Assembly (NCBI GenBank): GCA_030998015.1
Contig: JARWMV010000240.1
Location: 1 to 64,000, forward strand
DNA: 64,000 bases
Source of the DNA: Ceratorhiza oryzae-sativae
Lineage: Eukaryota > Basidiomycota > Agaricomycetes > Cantharellales > Ceratobasidiaceae
Direction of reading: 5' to 3'
In this document: in pieces, positions 41,491-52,701 of the stretch
Position numbering within the stretch: the first letter of the stretch is position 1
Layout: each line of letters starts with the position of its first letter
Program-made: the position numbers and the translations under genes
The notes under the pieces: generated by a model
What the model saw: the letters and a program-made list of their open reading frames with translations, nothing else
Told to the model about the DNA's origin: nothing
Database searches by the model: none

Positions 41491-41865
41491 TGTTGACAAT
41501 GACAAGTCAGGCGATGAGAAAAATAGTAAGAAAAGAAAGAACTTGTATTCAACAAGAGGTCAAGTTCTTGAGGAGTCCTCTGTGAACTTGACCCAGTATA
41601 TATACATGATATGAGCCATATCATAACAAACAAGTCCATACAGTGAGTCATGACTGATAAGAGATAGAAGCAATAGAAGCAACTGCAGAACTGCAGAATT
41701 TCACATTAAAGTTGAAATACACCTTGGTTATCAGTCCAGAACATCCCCTGAATCACATGACACAGATATACCATAAAAGGCAAGTATGTTTTGAAGATGA
41801 TCTTGTAAAATGTAATAAATCAAGAAAATATTATAGAGTGGATATATGCGTGTCAGTTCATGACA
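41491..41865 (-). repeat. X-family solo LTR (375 bp)
   Basis: TGTTGACAATGACAAGTC...CAGTTCATGACA, the same orientation as the X2 LTRs, with no adjacent X coding sequence and no matching target duplication. Confidence 0.85.
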
Positions 41866-42190
41866 CAAGAGGCTTTTTCAAATGCAGTACAAAGGGCCAG
41901 GGAATGCCACCAATGAAATCAGATAGAAACACCTAGTGATGTGGATCTACAAGCTGTGGTCAACCCAGTACCACCCTGCAGTGCACAAGAGGACCCTGAC
42001 CTCACTTGGGACAGGCACCCCTTAGCAGGCATACCTGTACAAAGACCAAGAAGGCAACCACAGATTGAGAATTCAAGACCAAGGACACCAGCACCAATCA
42101 GGGAACAGAACCCTCAAATTTTGGCACCCCAACCTTGATGGCCAGAACCAGGAAACATGGAGAGAATTCTTCCTAGAGAAGAAGTAAATC
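41866..42190 (+). other. Spacer between inverted X LTRs, possible coding remnant
   Basis: A plus-strand frame (41941-42138) is rich in Pro, Arg and Gln (VQRPRRQPQIENSRPRTPAP) in the style of retroelement gag, and a purine-rich AGAGAAGAAG precedes the LTR at 42191. No domain is recognised. Confidence 0.35.
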
Positions 42191-43095
42191 TGTCATGAAC
42201 TGACATGCATATATCCATGCTACAATATTTTCTTGATTTATTACATTTTATGAGATCCTTTCAAAAACATACTTGCCTTTTATGGTATATCTGTGTCATG
42301 TGATTCAGGGGATGTTCCAGGCTGATTGTCAGAGCTACAACCTGAACAGTAACATCAAACACCTAAGTGGTGATGACAAGCCTATGGGCAGTGATGCTGG
42401 AGGCTTTACTGACAACGTCTAAGGTGGGACGTGCAGTGAGGCTGCGATAAGACGCAAGGAGGTAGAGTAGTAAGTGCACTTGTCCTTAAGAGGACTGGGC
42501 AGGGACTATGGACTGGTAAGTCACACAGGTAGTAGAGGGGATACGACAGGAGGTTGAGTTCTGAGGCTTAAGGCTCTCAGACTCTCCCTTATATATTCAT
42601 ACGATGAGCTATATCAAATACACTTATGGTGCAAGACAACTATTGTACAATGTGAGAATGGTGCCATGTAACAGAATATTCCAGAAGGTACAAACAGAAC
42701 ATAAACAACAACAAGGTCATGTGATCATGTAAGTAATTCTATGCATATATCCGATTAAACAGGACTTGTCCAAAATTATGAAAAGGAGAGATTTTATAAA
42801 ATATACAAAAATCATAATAAAATCTGTGTCATGGTCTAGGCCATGACACCAATAACCAAGATGTATTTCAACTCTGATGTGAAATCCCGCAGTTCTGCAG
42901 TTGCTTCTACTGCTTCTATCTCTTATCAGTTGTGACTCACTGTACAGACTTGTTTGTTATGATGTGGCTTGTACTATGTATATAAACTAGGTCAAGTTTG
43001 CAGAGGACTCCTCAAGAACTTGACCTCTTGTCGAATACAAGTTCTTTCCTTCTTTCTTACTATTTTCCTTGTCGCCTGACTTGTTGTTGTTGACA
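42191..43095 (+). repeat. X-family LTR in inverted orientation, split by an S2-like LTR
   Basis: Reverse complement of the X LTR (TGTCATGAACTGACATGC... to ...TTGTTGTTGACA). It is interrupted at 42327-42848. Together with 41491-41865 it makes a head-to-head pair of X LTRs. Confidence 0.82.
42327..42848 (-). repeat. S2-like solo LTR (522 bp), decayed target duplication
   Basis: TGTCAGAGC...GGCCATGACA, similar to S2 in the TTGAGTTCTGAGGCTTAAGG core and ends. The flanks are ctgat and ccaat; both derive from ccgat by CpG-to-TpG on one side and CpG-to-CpA on the other. Confidence 0.75.
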
Positions 43096-43201
43096 TCTTG
43101 TGCCTGAGCTTCTTGTACTCTAGGGACACAGACGATGGGGCCATGTCTTCAGATGATACTACTCCTAATGCTGGACAGGGAGCTCTGTGATTCTGCCTCT
43201 G
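43096..43201 (-). pseudogene. Y-like gag piece left of S2
   Basis: Continues the gag fragment at 43745 once the S2 LTR is removed (target duplication ctctg). Only a short Glu/Ser-rich minus-strand stretch is readable. Confidence 0.4.
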
Positions 43202-43744
43202 TATCAAGGCTGGAGCCTTAGACAGGGGCAAATACCTCAAAGGGTAACACCCAACTCTACTGCAATAAATACAGAGAGTCAACCTGCAATGTCTAAGGGA
43301 CATGCAGGGAAGGAGGAAGGGGTAGAAGGCAGTGAGGTGCCAAGGATATGAGTTATCAGAGGTGCACTTGTACTTAAGAGTACTGGGCAGAGACTGTTAT
43401 GGCTTGGTGACCACACAGGTAGAGGGGATGACAGGACAAGAGGTTGAGTTCTGAGGCTTAAGGCTCTCAGACTCTCCCATATATATTCAGCTAGCTACCA
43501 TGTACAAGTTCCCATACAGCACAGAGGTGAGATACAACTGCAAGAGAGTAACTGAGATGAGACAAATACAGTGTTAGAGCAAGCTGAGATGAAAATACTC
43601 AAAATAAGCACTGTGGCACTGTTACATAATGTGGCAACACATATATTGTAAAAAATAGAATAAACTCAACTTAGAGAAAAATATAAAAGATGAAAAATGA
43701 AAATAAAATATAATAAATGGTGCTCATGACATTGGTTCATGACA
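43202..43744 (-). repeat. S2 solo LTR (543 bp), target duplication ctctg
   Basis: Bounded by ctctg at 43197-43201 and 43745-43749. It is nearly identical to 35566-36108. Its TG start has become TA. Confidence 0.87.
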
Positions 43745-44174
43745 CTCTGATTCTGATTCCATCTCTACTGTGCATCTAGGAAATCTAGGCCTTGTTTATC
43801 CATCAATAATATCTGCCTCTGTTACCCCTGTCTTGCTTGCTGAGTTACTGGGGCAGACTGTCTCATCTGGGTTGGTGATGGTTAGATGGGAATCTTGTGG
43901 CTGTTCCATTATTTCATCAATAGTGTGATGGATTTTGTTCACTTGTCTGGTTATGGGGGTGATTACACCTGGTGTTTCTTCTTGTGGTTCTGTGGTTGGT
44001 GGTCTTGAGGGTCCCTGTATGGGGGTTGTCTGTTCTGGGTGTTCCCTGTGTGGATATGCTCCTTGTTACCCTTCTTGGTATCTCAGACTCCTGTTCTGGC
44101 CAAGAAGTTGGTCTTGATTGCGGTTGGGACATGTTGATGGATTGTTCCTTTGGTGAAAGGATCATTGTTGCCAT
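43745..44174 (-). pseudogene. Y-family gag N-terminal fragment
   Basis: The minus frame from 44174 begins with a short leader, then MSQPQSRPTSWPEQESE, resembling the R gag start (MSQRPQTRSQSRVA), followed by a Thr/Arg-rich region and a stop near 43917. It lies directly downstream of the Y primer site and LTR, as gag should. Confidence 0.6.
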
Positions 44175-44186
44175 GGATCAGTGAGA

Positions 44187-44198
44187 AGCTTGCTCTAC
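44187..44198 (-). promoter_or_regulatory. Y self-priming primer-binding site
   Basis: AGCTTGCTCTAC lies 2 nt from the LTR. Its exact complement GTAGAGCAAGCT is at 44545-44556, about 33 nt past the minus-strand TATAAGAG (44589-44582). Confidence 0.62.
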
Positions 44199-44200
44199 AA

Positions 44201-44924
44201 TGTCACAACCTCTGAAAGCAGTTGTTGGACTTTGGTTTTACAAGTGGCTGATGCCCTTAATGGGTCTGGACTATGTCTGGACTACTGCTGATGCATGGCT
44301 TGTGTTGGCTGGATGCCTTATGTGTGTCTACTGTCTTGTGGCTTGACACCATATGCACTTATGTGCTCATGGCTGATGGACACCTGTCACTGAGTAAGCA
44401 ACTGTGGACAGTGGCTAAGTCAGGTGCTTAGTGCTGGGGCTTGCAATGTGGCCTTGACTCAAGGCCTTTCTAGCTGTTACTTAAGTTAATAAGTCAGCTA
44501 GGGACCGTTCTTCACACTGGATGCTTTAGAGGGGAATTGACAAGGTAGAGCAAGCTGGGGTGGACCAGCTTGCTCTCCTTGCTCTTATACTATTCTAACC
44601 AAGAGAGTGACTAAGCATACATGCAGGATGAGTAAGAATGAATGGCAGTGATCAGTCAGCAAGTAACTAATAATAGTAGGATGAGTAAGGTGAATGGCAG
44701 TTGATCAATAAGCAAGTGGCTAATAATAGGACAAGGCTTAGTAAGCAAGTGGAGGTGCTAACTCATGGGGGAAGAGTGGTCAAGCCACAAGACAGAAATA
44801 GTAAACAAAGTAAAAAATGATGGTTAGCCACAAGACCTTGATTGTGGCTCATGACACCAGACCCATTAAGGGCATTAGCCACTTGTAAAGCAAGGTCTGA
44901 CAACTGCTTTTAGAGGTTGTGACA
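44201..44924 (-). repeat. Y-family LTR (724 bp) with long inverted ends
   Basis: TGTCACAACCTCTGAAAGC...TTTTAGAGGTTGTGACA. About 66 bp at the two ends are near-perfect inverted repeats, far longer than a normal TG..CA pair. It serves as the 5' LTR for the gag fragment on its left. Confidence 0.8.
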
Positions 44925-45475
44925 GAGCACTGGAACTCTAGAAACAAGTTCTACACAGTCTCAAAAATACTATGGCCCTTGGGATTGCCTATAATTGCTT
45001 TCACAATTTACATCTACTTGGATATGTCAATGCAGACTATGCTGGCAACAAGCATACAAGCTGCTCTACTACCAGCTGGGCATTCTTACATGCCAGTGGC
45101 ATTATTGCTTACTCATCTTGGAAACAGCTGACTATTTCCTTGTCAAGTACCAAAGCCAAATATGTTGCTGATGCTAGCAGTGGACAAGAACCTTTATGGA
45201 ATTGTCAATTTTTATCTGAAATTGGCTTTCTTTCCAAGCATGCAACTCCTTTGCTCTTGGATAATTAGTCTGCTATAGCACTCACCAAGAATCCTGTCAA
45301 TCAGCAGACTATAAAACATATACATGTCAAATATCATTTTATTTGTGAAGTAATTGCTCTCAAGGAACCTGACCTACAGTAAATTCCCACCAAGAAACAG
45401 GTTGCAGATGGACTCACTAAGCCTCTAGGACACCTTAAATTTACCTGTTTTGTGTCTGTGATGGGAATGGTTTGA
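44925..45475 (+). pseudogene. Ty1/copia RNase H and pol C-terminus
   Basis: The plus strand encodes a copia-type RNase H: GYVNADYAGNKHTSCSTTSW, SSWKQLTISLSSTKAKYVAD, then after a stop SAIALTKNPVNQQTIKHIHV and KKQVADGLTKPLGHLKF, the conserved C-terminal order of the copia family. Two internal stops. It is truncated at its 5' end by the Y LTR. Confidence 0.9.
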
Positions 45476-45531
45476 TAATTTCTATTTTCTTTTCTTTCAC
45501 CTGCACATTCACACATGAGATTGAGTGGGGG

Positions 45532-45826
45532 TGTTGAATTTAATATCATATCTGTTCATGTATGCAGTGTGCTTGTAATTGTTTTCTGTCCATTTCTGAT
45601 GCCATGCACAAGTTTGCGGGAACCCCCCTTCCCTTAGTTCTGTACCTTTGTAGTTGAGCTAAGTTGTTGTATTTTCTCCCTTGTCTTATGTATTTCTTTC
45701 TCATCATACCTTGCAGTATGATTGTATCTCAGGTATAGTAAATACACCAGTTCTCTGCCTTCGTAGTTGAGCTAAGTACAATTGTATCTTAGCCCCCGAA
45801 ACCTCCCTGGGTGAGTATAGGGTTCA
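45532..45826 (+). repeat. Probable copia 3' LTR, right end uncertain
   Basis: A purine tract (TTGAGTGGGGG) directly precedes TGTTGAATTTAATATC, the typical start of a copia 3' LTR. GTAGTTGAGCTAAGT occurs twice inside. The end is placed near the last TTCA before normal-CpG sequence and is a guess. Confidence 0.5.
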
Positions 45827-46607
45827 GTAAAAATTGATCAATTCGGATGGTCAAGATAATTGGTTAGGTAGCGACGCTATCATGTCTGGGTTTTGTTTGG
45901 CCTGCAAGTTAGTTTCATTCATGTAGTCATGTATCTTTCATCAGATCATGCCGTGCTATGCACTCCTGGAAAGTGCACAACACACAAACATTGAACACCT
46001 GTGCACGCCCCACGAATCGTCATGGTCAGCCAGTCACCCAAGTCGCGAGCGCTTAAGTACCAGTCAAACACACCACCCTACCCCTGGCCGCGGGCGTCGT
46101 GGTTAAGCAGTGCAAAAATAAAATCAGGAATGCTGTTCAGTATCTGGAGTATGATAATCACTCAGTCTAGGTTATTACACATGTCGCATATAAGTATATT
46201 TCAAGCCACTCGACCCTGGTAATGTCGGAAGCTGGTGAAAGTTCGGGCCTAATACATGCTCCAAGGCTTAGATGTTTGGGTCCAGTTCGCGCGAGTTAGG
46301 CATTCAGCTTTCGGCCGAGTTGGAAAATCGCCACGTAGCCACCTCTAATGGGTCAGCATCCACATGTCATATGCTTAAACAGCCACTACGTTTACGCATT
46401 CGGACCATAACGCTTTCATGGCTCCTCGAATTCTAGTTCTAATGATGCACTTCCAGGCTTTCACGCGTGACCACACTCATCGCGTATTTGGATTTGACTC
46501 TATGCTTTCAAAACCTCATCAATATTGCAACCTATTTTACACGGGAGCCCAAGCAAGCAGAAGGCCATGAAGATATGTAGAGCTATGAGAAAAAGGTCAG
46601 CGGGGTG
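45827..46607. other. Transition to gene space, no gene seen
   Basis: About 780 bp with normal CpG content. No convincing frame, repeat or RNA gene. It probably contains the downstream region of the lectin gene. Confidence 0.5.
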
Positions 46608-48794
46608 TCATAAATGCTGAACATCGAAATACCTCTTCCCCATGATGAAGGCGAGGCGCATGCCTTCTGGGGCCTCACTCTTGAACTGTTTGCCCTGGTC
46701 GCTTCGCCCATAAATTTCAGTCGATCGACCTGTTAACAACATCATTAAGATCTTGATATCCCTCATGGTGTAAACAAAAGCGTTCTCACCCCGGTTCGTG
46801 GTGAAGCACAGTTGAATAATGTAATCACTACTTCTCCCTTGAACCTTCACAAAATATTCACCCTGTCGCAATGTAAAAGGGGTCATATCCCCAACTGTTG
46901 CACCATGTTCAGGTTTCTCGACAGTTTGGCTTTGTGCACCGTTGGTGATAGTGTATGTGGCCTATGCGTGGATGTGTAAGTTTTCGTTGTTATTTCGTCC
47001 TTGTTTAGGTTCTTACCTGGATACTATCGATATATTTTCCTCCCTGAATGGCTATGCCTGACATATACGCACTCTCCGCCGGTCCCATATACGGCCAGTC
47101 GTTAAACGGTGAACCACCACTATGCCTCCCACGTACTTTGAGTACTTGTGTCCGTGCGGTAAACCCAGAGGTACCAGATTATGCCGCCATATAGCCTTCA
47201 AAAGTAGGCTAATGTTTATAATCCATGCATCTTTGAGTACATTGGTGAAACTGACCTGGATACGATACACTGCATCCTTCTTTGAATAGTAATTTTTCTT
47301 GATCCTTCCAGATAAAGCGGAGAGTGCCACGCCGCCACAGTTATAGACGCTGGGTACACCCCCCTCACCACCATAGTGGGGAGAAATTCTGCCCTTGGAA
47401 GTTGCAAACTGCATCCCGATGGTCGTTTCTGGATCTGTCCAAACAAATATTTCCACGATGAATTCATCTGCGCGGAATGATCAGACCCAAACCAGTAATC
47501 AAAACTAGACGGCAATACCTCGTTGGAGACAAAACGCCTGCTCGTTACCTCCGGGACCTCCCAAGCGACCAGTGTCAATGCCGTCAGTGTAGGTGACCTT
47601 CAGGGCGTCGACTAGGCTATCTGAAAATATCGTAATGCCCCTAATTGTTTTGAGTGCATGCGGGGTGCCATCAAACGAGCGGCCTCCGATACTATTGCCT
47701 TCTATGACTGGTCTATAGGAGAGTAAGTTCGAGTATAATTCGTGTAATTCCCGTTTGAGATCATTTTGCAAGAGGTCCGTTACTGGGATAACTCTAATGA
47801 TCCTCGCCATAGACCATTGGGACGGATGCCCTGAAGGGTTAAAAGGTCTCGTTAAACCCCATTCAACATAATAGAACCAACTTACTCGTCTTTGAGAGCC
47901 AGGTCATAATCTCCTCGGGGGCAGAAAGAGTGTCACCACCCTGGAGGCCGAACAGAGTCAAACCGCATATGGTTAAATATTAGCTAGCGAATTGACCAAT
48001 TTCACGCACAAGAATATTGAAGCCAGCAGTTCTATTTGTATGTTGATCCTAGAGTTGAAAGTTTGAGTCAGTGGACAAACATAGGCCGTTCGTAGGGACA
48101 GGTAATTAATCAACTTGTGCACTTACTTGTGCGGATTGAGACGCTGCATCCGATGTCGATAAAGACGCTCCGAGCTCGAAGACCTATATCCAGGCAAAGT
48201 GGTGTAATTGAATGAGCGGATGGCACGGACCGCGTTACATACAGTTGCTATGACGTCACCCCCGCAGGTGCTATTTCTCAAGCGGCTGCTCCTAACAATG
48301 GATCGTAAGACCACATACCAGTTTTCAAATACACGATCAAGAGCGTTAAATTTCGCAGCCGGTGTTTCCGCCGCTAGCGCCTGGCGGATATCTGATTCAA
48401 AATTCGGATGTGGAATGAGATCTGCTGGGGAGATATCAAAGGACAGACGCTGGGACGTCATCCGTTTTGTCCTCCATTCTCCACTTTGATCCGCTTCGTG
48501 ATGTTGTCCAATCCGGGTGGCCGCCCAAGGTGTAATCGTCGAACAAGCTTCGATCGACCAGCCAGAGTGCACATAGTTGGTGATCCGGCTGGATTTCGTT
48601 GAGATGGTTTCACTAATGATATTATCTTTCTCTTCGATCCAGTGAGAAGAGTGGTGTTTCCCCTGAACCTTATACCGTGCCGCTGTGTGAATCGATTTCC
48701 GAGGGATATCATTGCCGTCAATACGAATTCCACGCAGATCTTGAGTGGAATGAGATTTGGTATAAGTTTTCATGGTGTTAGTTTTGACGCACAT
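46608..48794 (-). CDS. Perforin-like (MACPF-type) protein with jacalin-like lectin region, multi-exon
   Basis: Minus-strand exons read from about 48794 down. The N-terminal part has TNYVHSGWSIEACSTITPWA and a helical PNFESDIRQALAAETPAAKF segment ending at VFENW before an intron (GTATGT). A middle exon (about 47973-47880) has LFGLQGGDTLSAPEEIMTWL, then VIPVTDLLQNDLKRELHELY. The C-terminal half is jacalin-like: SIGGRSFDGT, GGPGGNEQAFCL, TIGMQFATSKGRISPHYGG and a final EAPEGMRLAFIMGKRYF. Perforin-like plus lectin architecture is known in fungi and suggests a carbohydrate-targeted membrane-acting protein, but the MACPF call is from general resemblance. Exon borders are approximate. A short frame at 49049-48840 could be an upstream exon. 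Confidence 0.6.
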
Positions 48795-49049
48795 CCTTTC
48801 TCATTCAACTGGTGGGCCAGGCTGCAATCAGTGCTCTGCTCATCGGCCAAGGGGTACTCTACGAACCATGACTTCTTTCTCAGAATCGCTCAGGTTGCGG
48901 AACAGGACATCATGATGTTGCGCCCGATTGTTTCCATCTGAAGGTTGCGACTTGGAGAGCATGCGAAGCGTCGTGGACGATGGTGGTTGATTCAACGTGG
49001 CTACCCAGCCAATCTGGATCCGGTAGGATACAGCCACACAGGGCTCCAT

Positions 49050-49817
49050 ACGTAAATGCCACGGTTGCGCAGCCTGGCCTGAGTGAGGAATAATTTCCGC
49101 TTGATCAGCGAATCAATATGCAACATTAGGTGTTGATATCTATACGACGCATATACGCACATCTCACGCTGTATGCGCGCAGCACAGCGTGCTTAAGACA
49201 AGTAAAAGGGCATAATATATTCAAGTGTGTGCAACTACCTACGGAGCGAAATAGCGCTCCTTAGATGCACAAAAAGAGGTGTTCCAGTACATCGTGGAAC
49301 GTTAAAGTAAGTAAGGGATTTGAACCAAACGAGTCATGTGATTGCCGGTTCATTCTGATATATTCGATGTATATTTATATGTTTGTATATTTGTATTCTA
49401 CACTATCCGGCCAGGTCCCTTGGCTGTCCACCTCTGTCCCACCCTGTCTCGTCCCATCCCGCCTGGACAGCGCCGGGAAAAAATCGAGTGAACTGTGGTG
49501 ATATGGTCTCATCGCCTGGGGAGCGCCTGTATCACTCGCTTACATCATCAAATTCAATCATGACCCACTCTGGCTGCTCATCGGGCCATCTCCCGTTGCT
49601 CTTATCCGACGGCTCCTATCATCACACACCTCACCATCATCTCGCCCTTGACATTCTCAGTGCCACTTCCTTGAGTGTTTGTGGCGACTTGGTGGTTTCG
49701 CGCATTGCCCTCTATGGCGCATGGTGTTGGTATTGTTTCGGTACTTTGCAGCTAACAAATGTCTTTGTGTAACCCAGCAGCCGCCATTTCGTGTGTCCAT
49801 CATCGCTGGCGTAACTA
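49050..49817. other. Intergenic, nothing recognised
   Basis: No gene-like frame is supported. It marks the approximate left edge of the triplicated region. Confidence 0.45.
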
Positions 49818-50117
49818 GTGTCGGGTGAGGAAAGACGAGCTAATCGTGAGTTCTTTGCTTTCCAAATGCTTGATCCCGCTCAATTAATCCTCGTATGCCA
49901 GCTATTCTTGCCCTGCAACTGTACTCTTTATCCAACACAATCCTCTCGAGTGGCGCACCTCGTCACCCCTGCTATTTTTGGCCAGCGCCATGCCACTGCC
50001 GAACTGTGGACCGAGGAATGGCGTATACGTGGCTACCTCGTCATGAGCTTCGTTGATGTCAACCGGTTGTCCGACGAGGTGAGGATGGATGAGTTCGGCC
50101 TGGAGGTCATTTATTAA
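49818..50117 (+). other. Short conserved coding-like segment, repeat unit 1
   Basis: Encodes FVDVNRLSDEVRMDEFG near its end. Related peptides occur upstream of the other tandem genes (near 57700: FVQVNRWSEEVRVNAFG; near 54090: REVSTAIFGLDVIC). It is likely an exon or remnant of a second duplicated gene. No family recognised. Confidence 0.4.
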
Positions 50118-50639
50118 AATCCAAGGTTTCGTAGCCACCTAGGCGCGGAGGATGTTTATTTTGACCCTCTTTTCGCTTGACTCACTCGTGTTTCTCTGGT
50201 GGATACCAACCGGTTCGCTCTGTGCGGGCGGTTGATAGATCAGCCAGAGCCATCAATCTCGTATCCTCTTGGGTGCGCCATTGATATCGATGGGAAATCA
50301 TATCTTTCCTGGATGATTGTGGGTGTTCGGTAATGAGGGATTGTATACAAGCTGAGGCATGACACAGATCACGGTGCGCATGTCATGTTTTACGTCTTGG
50401 TGAGGCTAACTGCAATGAGACTTCTCGGGAAGACGTCTCTTATGTTGCGAAATAAGGCTAGAATTACTCATTCACTCTCCTCTCGCCCGCTTCTCCTCTC
50501 TTTTCTACCGCTTGCTCTTGGTTGACAGACAAGCACGTTTTAGAATATTGCTTATTCCCTCCCGACACCCATGTTCACTCTCCATCGTCGCTCCTGACTG
50601 TAATTCCGTCATTTGCCCAATTCATACTAATTCTCCTCG

Positions 50640-50835
50640 CACTTCGCTGTTGTCCACTCGGCTCATGAGTTGTTCCAAACCTTTGGGCCACCGAGTCATG
50701 TGGTTTTGATTAAACATTTGCGGGGTAAGTGCTTCTGCCGCCGGGTCCATAGTCAGCAGCATTTTTGGCTCAAGGTGAGATCTTCGTGCAGCTAAACAAA
50801 CGATTCTTGCTGACGCTGCAATTGTACTAGTCGGC
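50640..50835 (+). pseudogene. Remnant of a short duplicated gene, unit 1
   Basis: Matches the better-kept copies at 54551-54835 and 58258-58484, with the same CAAG/GTGAG donor and a GCTGACG...TAG intron end, but the frame is broken (LGHRVMWF then a stop). Confidence 0.45.
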
Positions 50836-51006
50836 AGCTGAGCATAATAGAACATACGAAAGCTGAGGCACATTAACATGACACACGCAATCCCGTTGGA
50901 CGCACCAGAAAGGCTGGGTGTCGGTCTGGACTGGGAGGTTCGACTCCTATTCCCGAGTCCCGTTCGCCTGGTGCGGGCCTGCGACATCCCCGGCAGAGGA
51001 ACCCAT

Positions 51007-51013
51007 TATAAAG
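51007..51013 (+). promoter_or_regulatory. TATA box of tandem gene 1
   Basis: TATAAAG about 75 bp before the start codon, inside a block strongly conserved among the three units. Unit 2 has TATAAAA at 54980-54986; unit 3 has a weaker GATAAAA near 58631. Confidence 0.55.
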
Positions 51014-51082
51014 TCCGAGGCTCGCGTTCATGGTTCGGCCTCCCTTCGATTTTACCCCCTCATCTCCCATCGTTGGATAGAT

Positions 51083-52664
51083 ATGCGTTATTTCGCAACT
51101 TTACTCGCTGTGCACGATACCCTGAGCGCACTCCGGCTGCTGCTTGGGTTCGTTGCACCAAATGATATTTTATTTCCGAGCTGGAAGGCGATGTGAGTTC
51201 CCTTTATCAATTAGTTTGCGCAGTGGAGAAAGCTATGTCTTATCACAGCACGAGAGTTCCGTCTCTCGCGACTGTCGATACCGTCAGGGTATCGACATCC
51301 CTCAGCTCCGTTCTCCCCCCGTTCTCCCCCACTTTTCCTTCTCCCTCGACACCCAAGCTCGTTTTTGCACAGCTGTCGAGGAGTGCCCAACAGGCTGAAA
51401 AGTGGGCCATAGATAAACGGGATATTCTGGCTCATGACTTGTGCCGGACAAGGCCGCGTGAGTATCCTGTCAAATGGTTTTCCATATTTTTTGGCTAATT
51501 ACCTTTTCCAGCGTTGATCCACTCTCCAAGGGCGGCAGAAATATACCACCGACTTTTCTTGCTTCGGCTTCGGCTTTGCGCCGAAGCCTCCCTCATCCAC
51601 TCGTTACCCCTTCCGGCCTGGCAATTTCCACTTCGTCGACCCCCGAGAGCTGTTCCAGTGCTCCCCCCTCCTGGAACCCGAGTCCTCCGTCTTCCCACCA
51701 AGACGGTGCGCACGAACCTCGATGGACCCCTTCCTCCCCAACCGGCTCATGCTCGCCCCCACACACCACCTCCCCTGCCCCAACGTGAAGAGCCCAATCC
51801 TTCGCGCCTCGCCTTGGTCTATTCCAAGGCGAGAGACCTATACCTGACGACGCGCCTGCGTGCTCGGATCCCCGTGCACGCGTGGCTACTCAGGTGCAGG
51901 AACGGGATAGCCACGCTGCAGCTGTCAGCGTGGTTGGTGTTTATAGTTTTGTCCGCCGGGCTAGTCGATACGCTCGTGGATATCGAGCGAGAGGAGACAG
52001 CATATTTGAGGAACCCGAGGCTCCGGGTCGAACAGCCGCCGCCATCGTTCATGCCGAACTGGACCGACGAGTTGTCCCTGGCCCCGTCCCGGTCCCCCGC
52101 TCCGTCTCTACCCCCTTCCTCGCCCACACCCACACCCGCGCCGTCCCTCCCCACGCCCGACCCAACACAGATGCAGCAGAAAGTCAGATATATCAAACTG
52201 TCATATCTGCTGCAGATCCGTGTTTACCGAAATCGCTATTCGTCCGCCTTTTTCAGGGACGAGGGCGATTTCGAGATGCCGAGCGTGCCGGTCGGTCGAC
52301 GAGCGCGCACAGAGATCGACGCATGGGTTTATCTCCAACGGGTCGTTCGCACCTTCAAGCTTGCGTTCCGGGAAGAGGGAGATGTGATATTTCGGCTAAG
52401 GCTCCTTCGCAGGACAATGACTTGGGATCAAACGGGGCATTCCCTCGATGCGAGGCGATTCGAGGTTGAATATGGAAGTAAGTCGTTCTCTCGCTTTTGA
52501 TCGAGTGAATGTGCTAACGCTTATTAGACGATATATTCCTGAGCTTGGAGGACTATGGGGAGACGTTGGCCCACACCGAGCCCACCTCCGAGAGGAACGA
52601 GGTGTTGTTTCTTTTCTTTATTAGTTTGTTCATACGAGAGGCGTTATTGAGCGATGCCGGATAG
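51083..52664 (+). CDS. Tandem membrane-protein gene 1 (unrecognised family), four exons
   Basis: Exons 51083-51192, 51249-51457, 51512-52477 and 52528-52664 give 473 aa with all splice sites GT-AG and phases consistent. Residues 1-36 are hydrophobic (LRLLLGFVAP). A membrane helix, LSAWLVFIVLSAGLVDTLV, is followed by the conserved EREETAYLRNPRLR. A Pro/Ser-rich linker of variable length precedes a conserved C-terminal domain (YIKLSYLLQIRVYRNRYSSA, FREEGDVIFRLRLLRR). The end is hydrophobic (LFLFFISLFIREALLSDAG). An N-terminal helix, a central helix and a C-terminal hydrophobic stretch suggest a membrane protein. Function unknown. Confidence 0.78.
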
Positions 52665-52683
52665 TTTGACCCGGGGCAAACTG

Positions 52684-52701
52684 TTGATCTGCCGGCAGAT
52701 C
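52684..52701 (+). repeat. Conserved 3' hairpin of tandem gene 1
   Basis: TGATCTGCCGGCAGATCA is a perfect palindrome 20 nt after the stop. Units 2 and 3 keep the arms. A second GC-rich inverted repeat (CCCTCCCCTCGAGGAGGG) follows near 52786. A role in 3'-end formation or RNA stability is possible. Confidence 0.55.

Noticed and set aside
1..45800. CRISPR array, rRNA or integron-like repeats
   Set aside because: Repeats present are LTRs, LTR-internal tandem repeats and foldbacks; no evenly spaced short repeats with unique spacers and no rRNA sequence were seen, and the sequence is eukaryotic.
49818..50117. An independent complete 99-aa gene
   Set aside because: Its start is not an ATG context and only its end is shared with the other units, so it is reported as a segment only.
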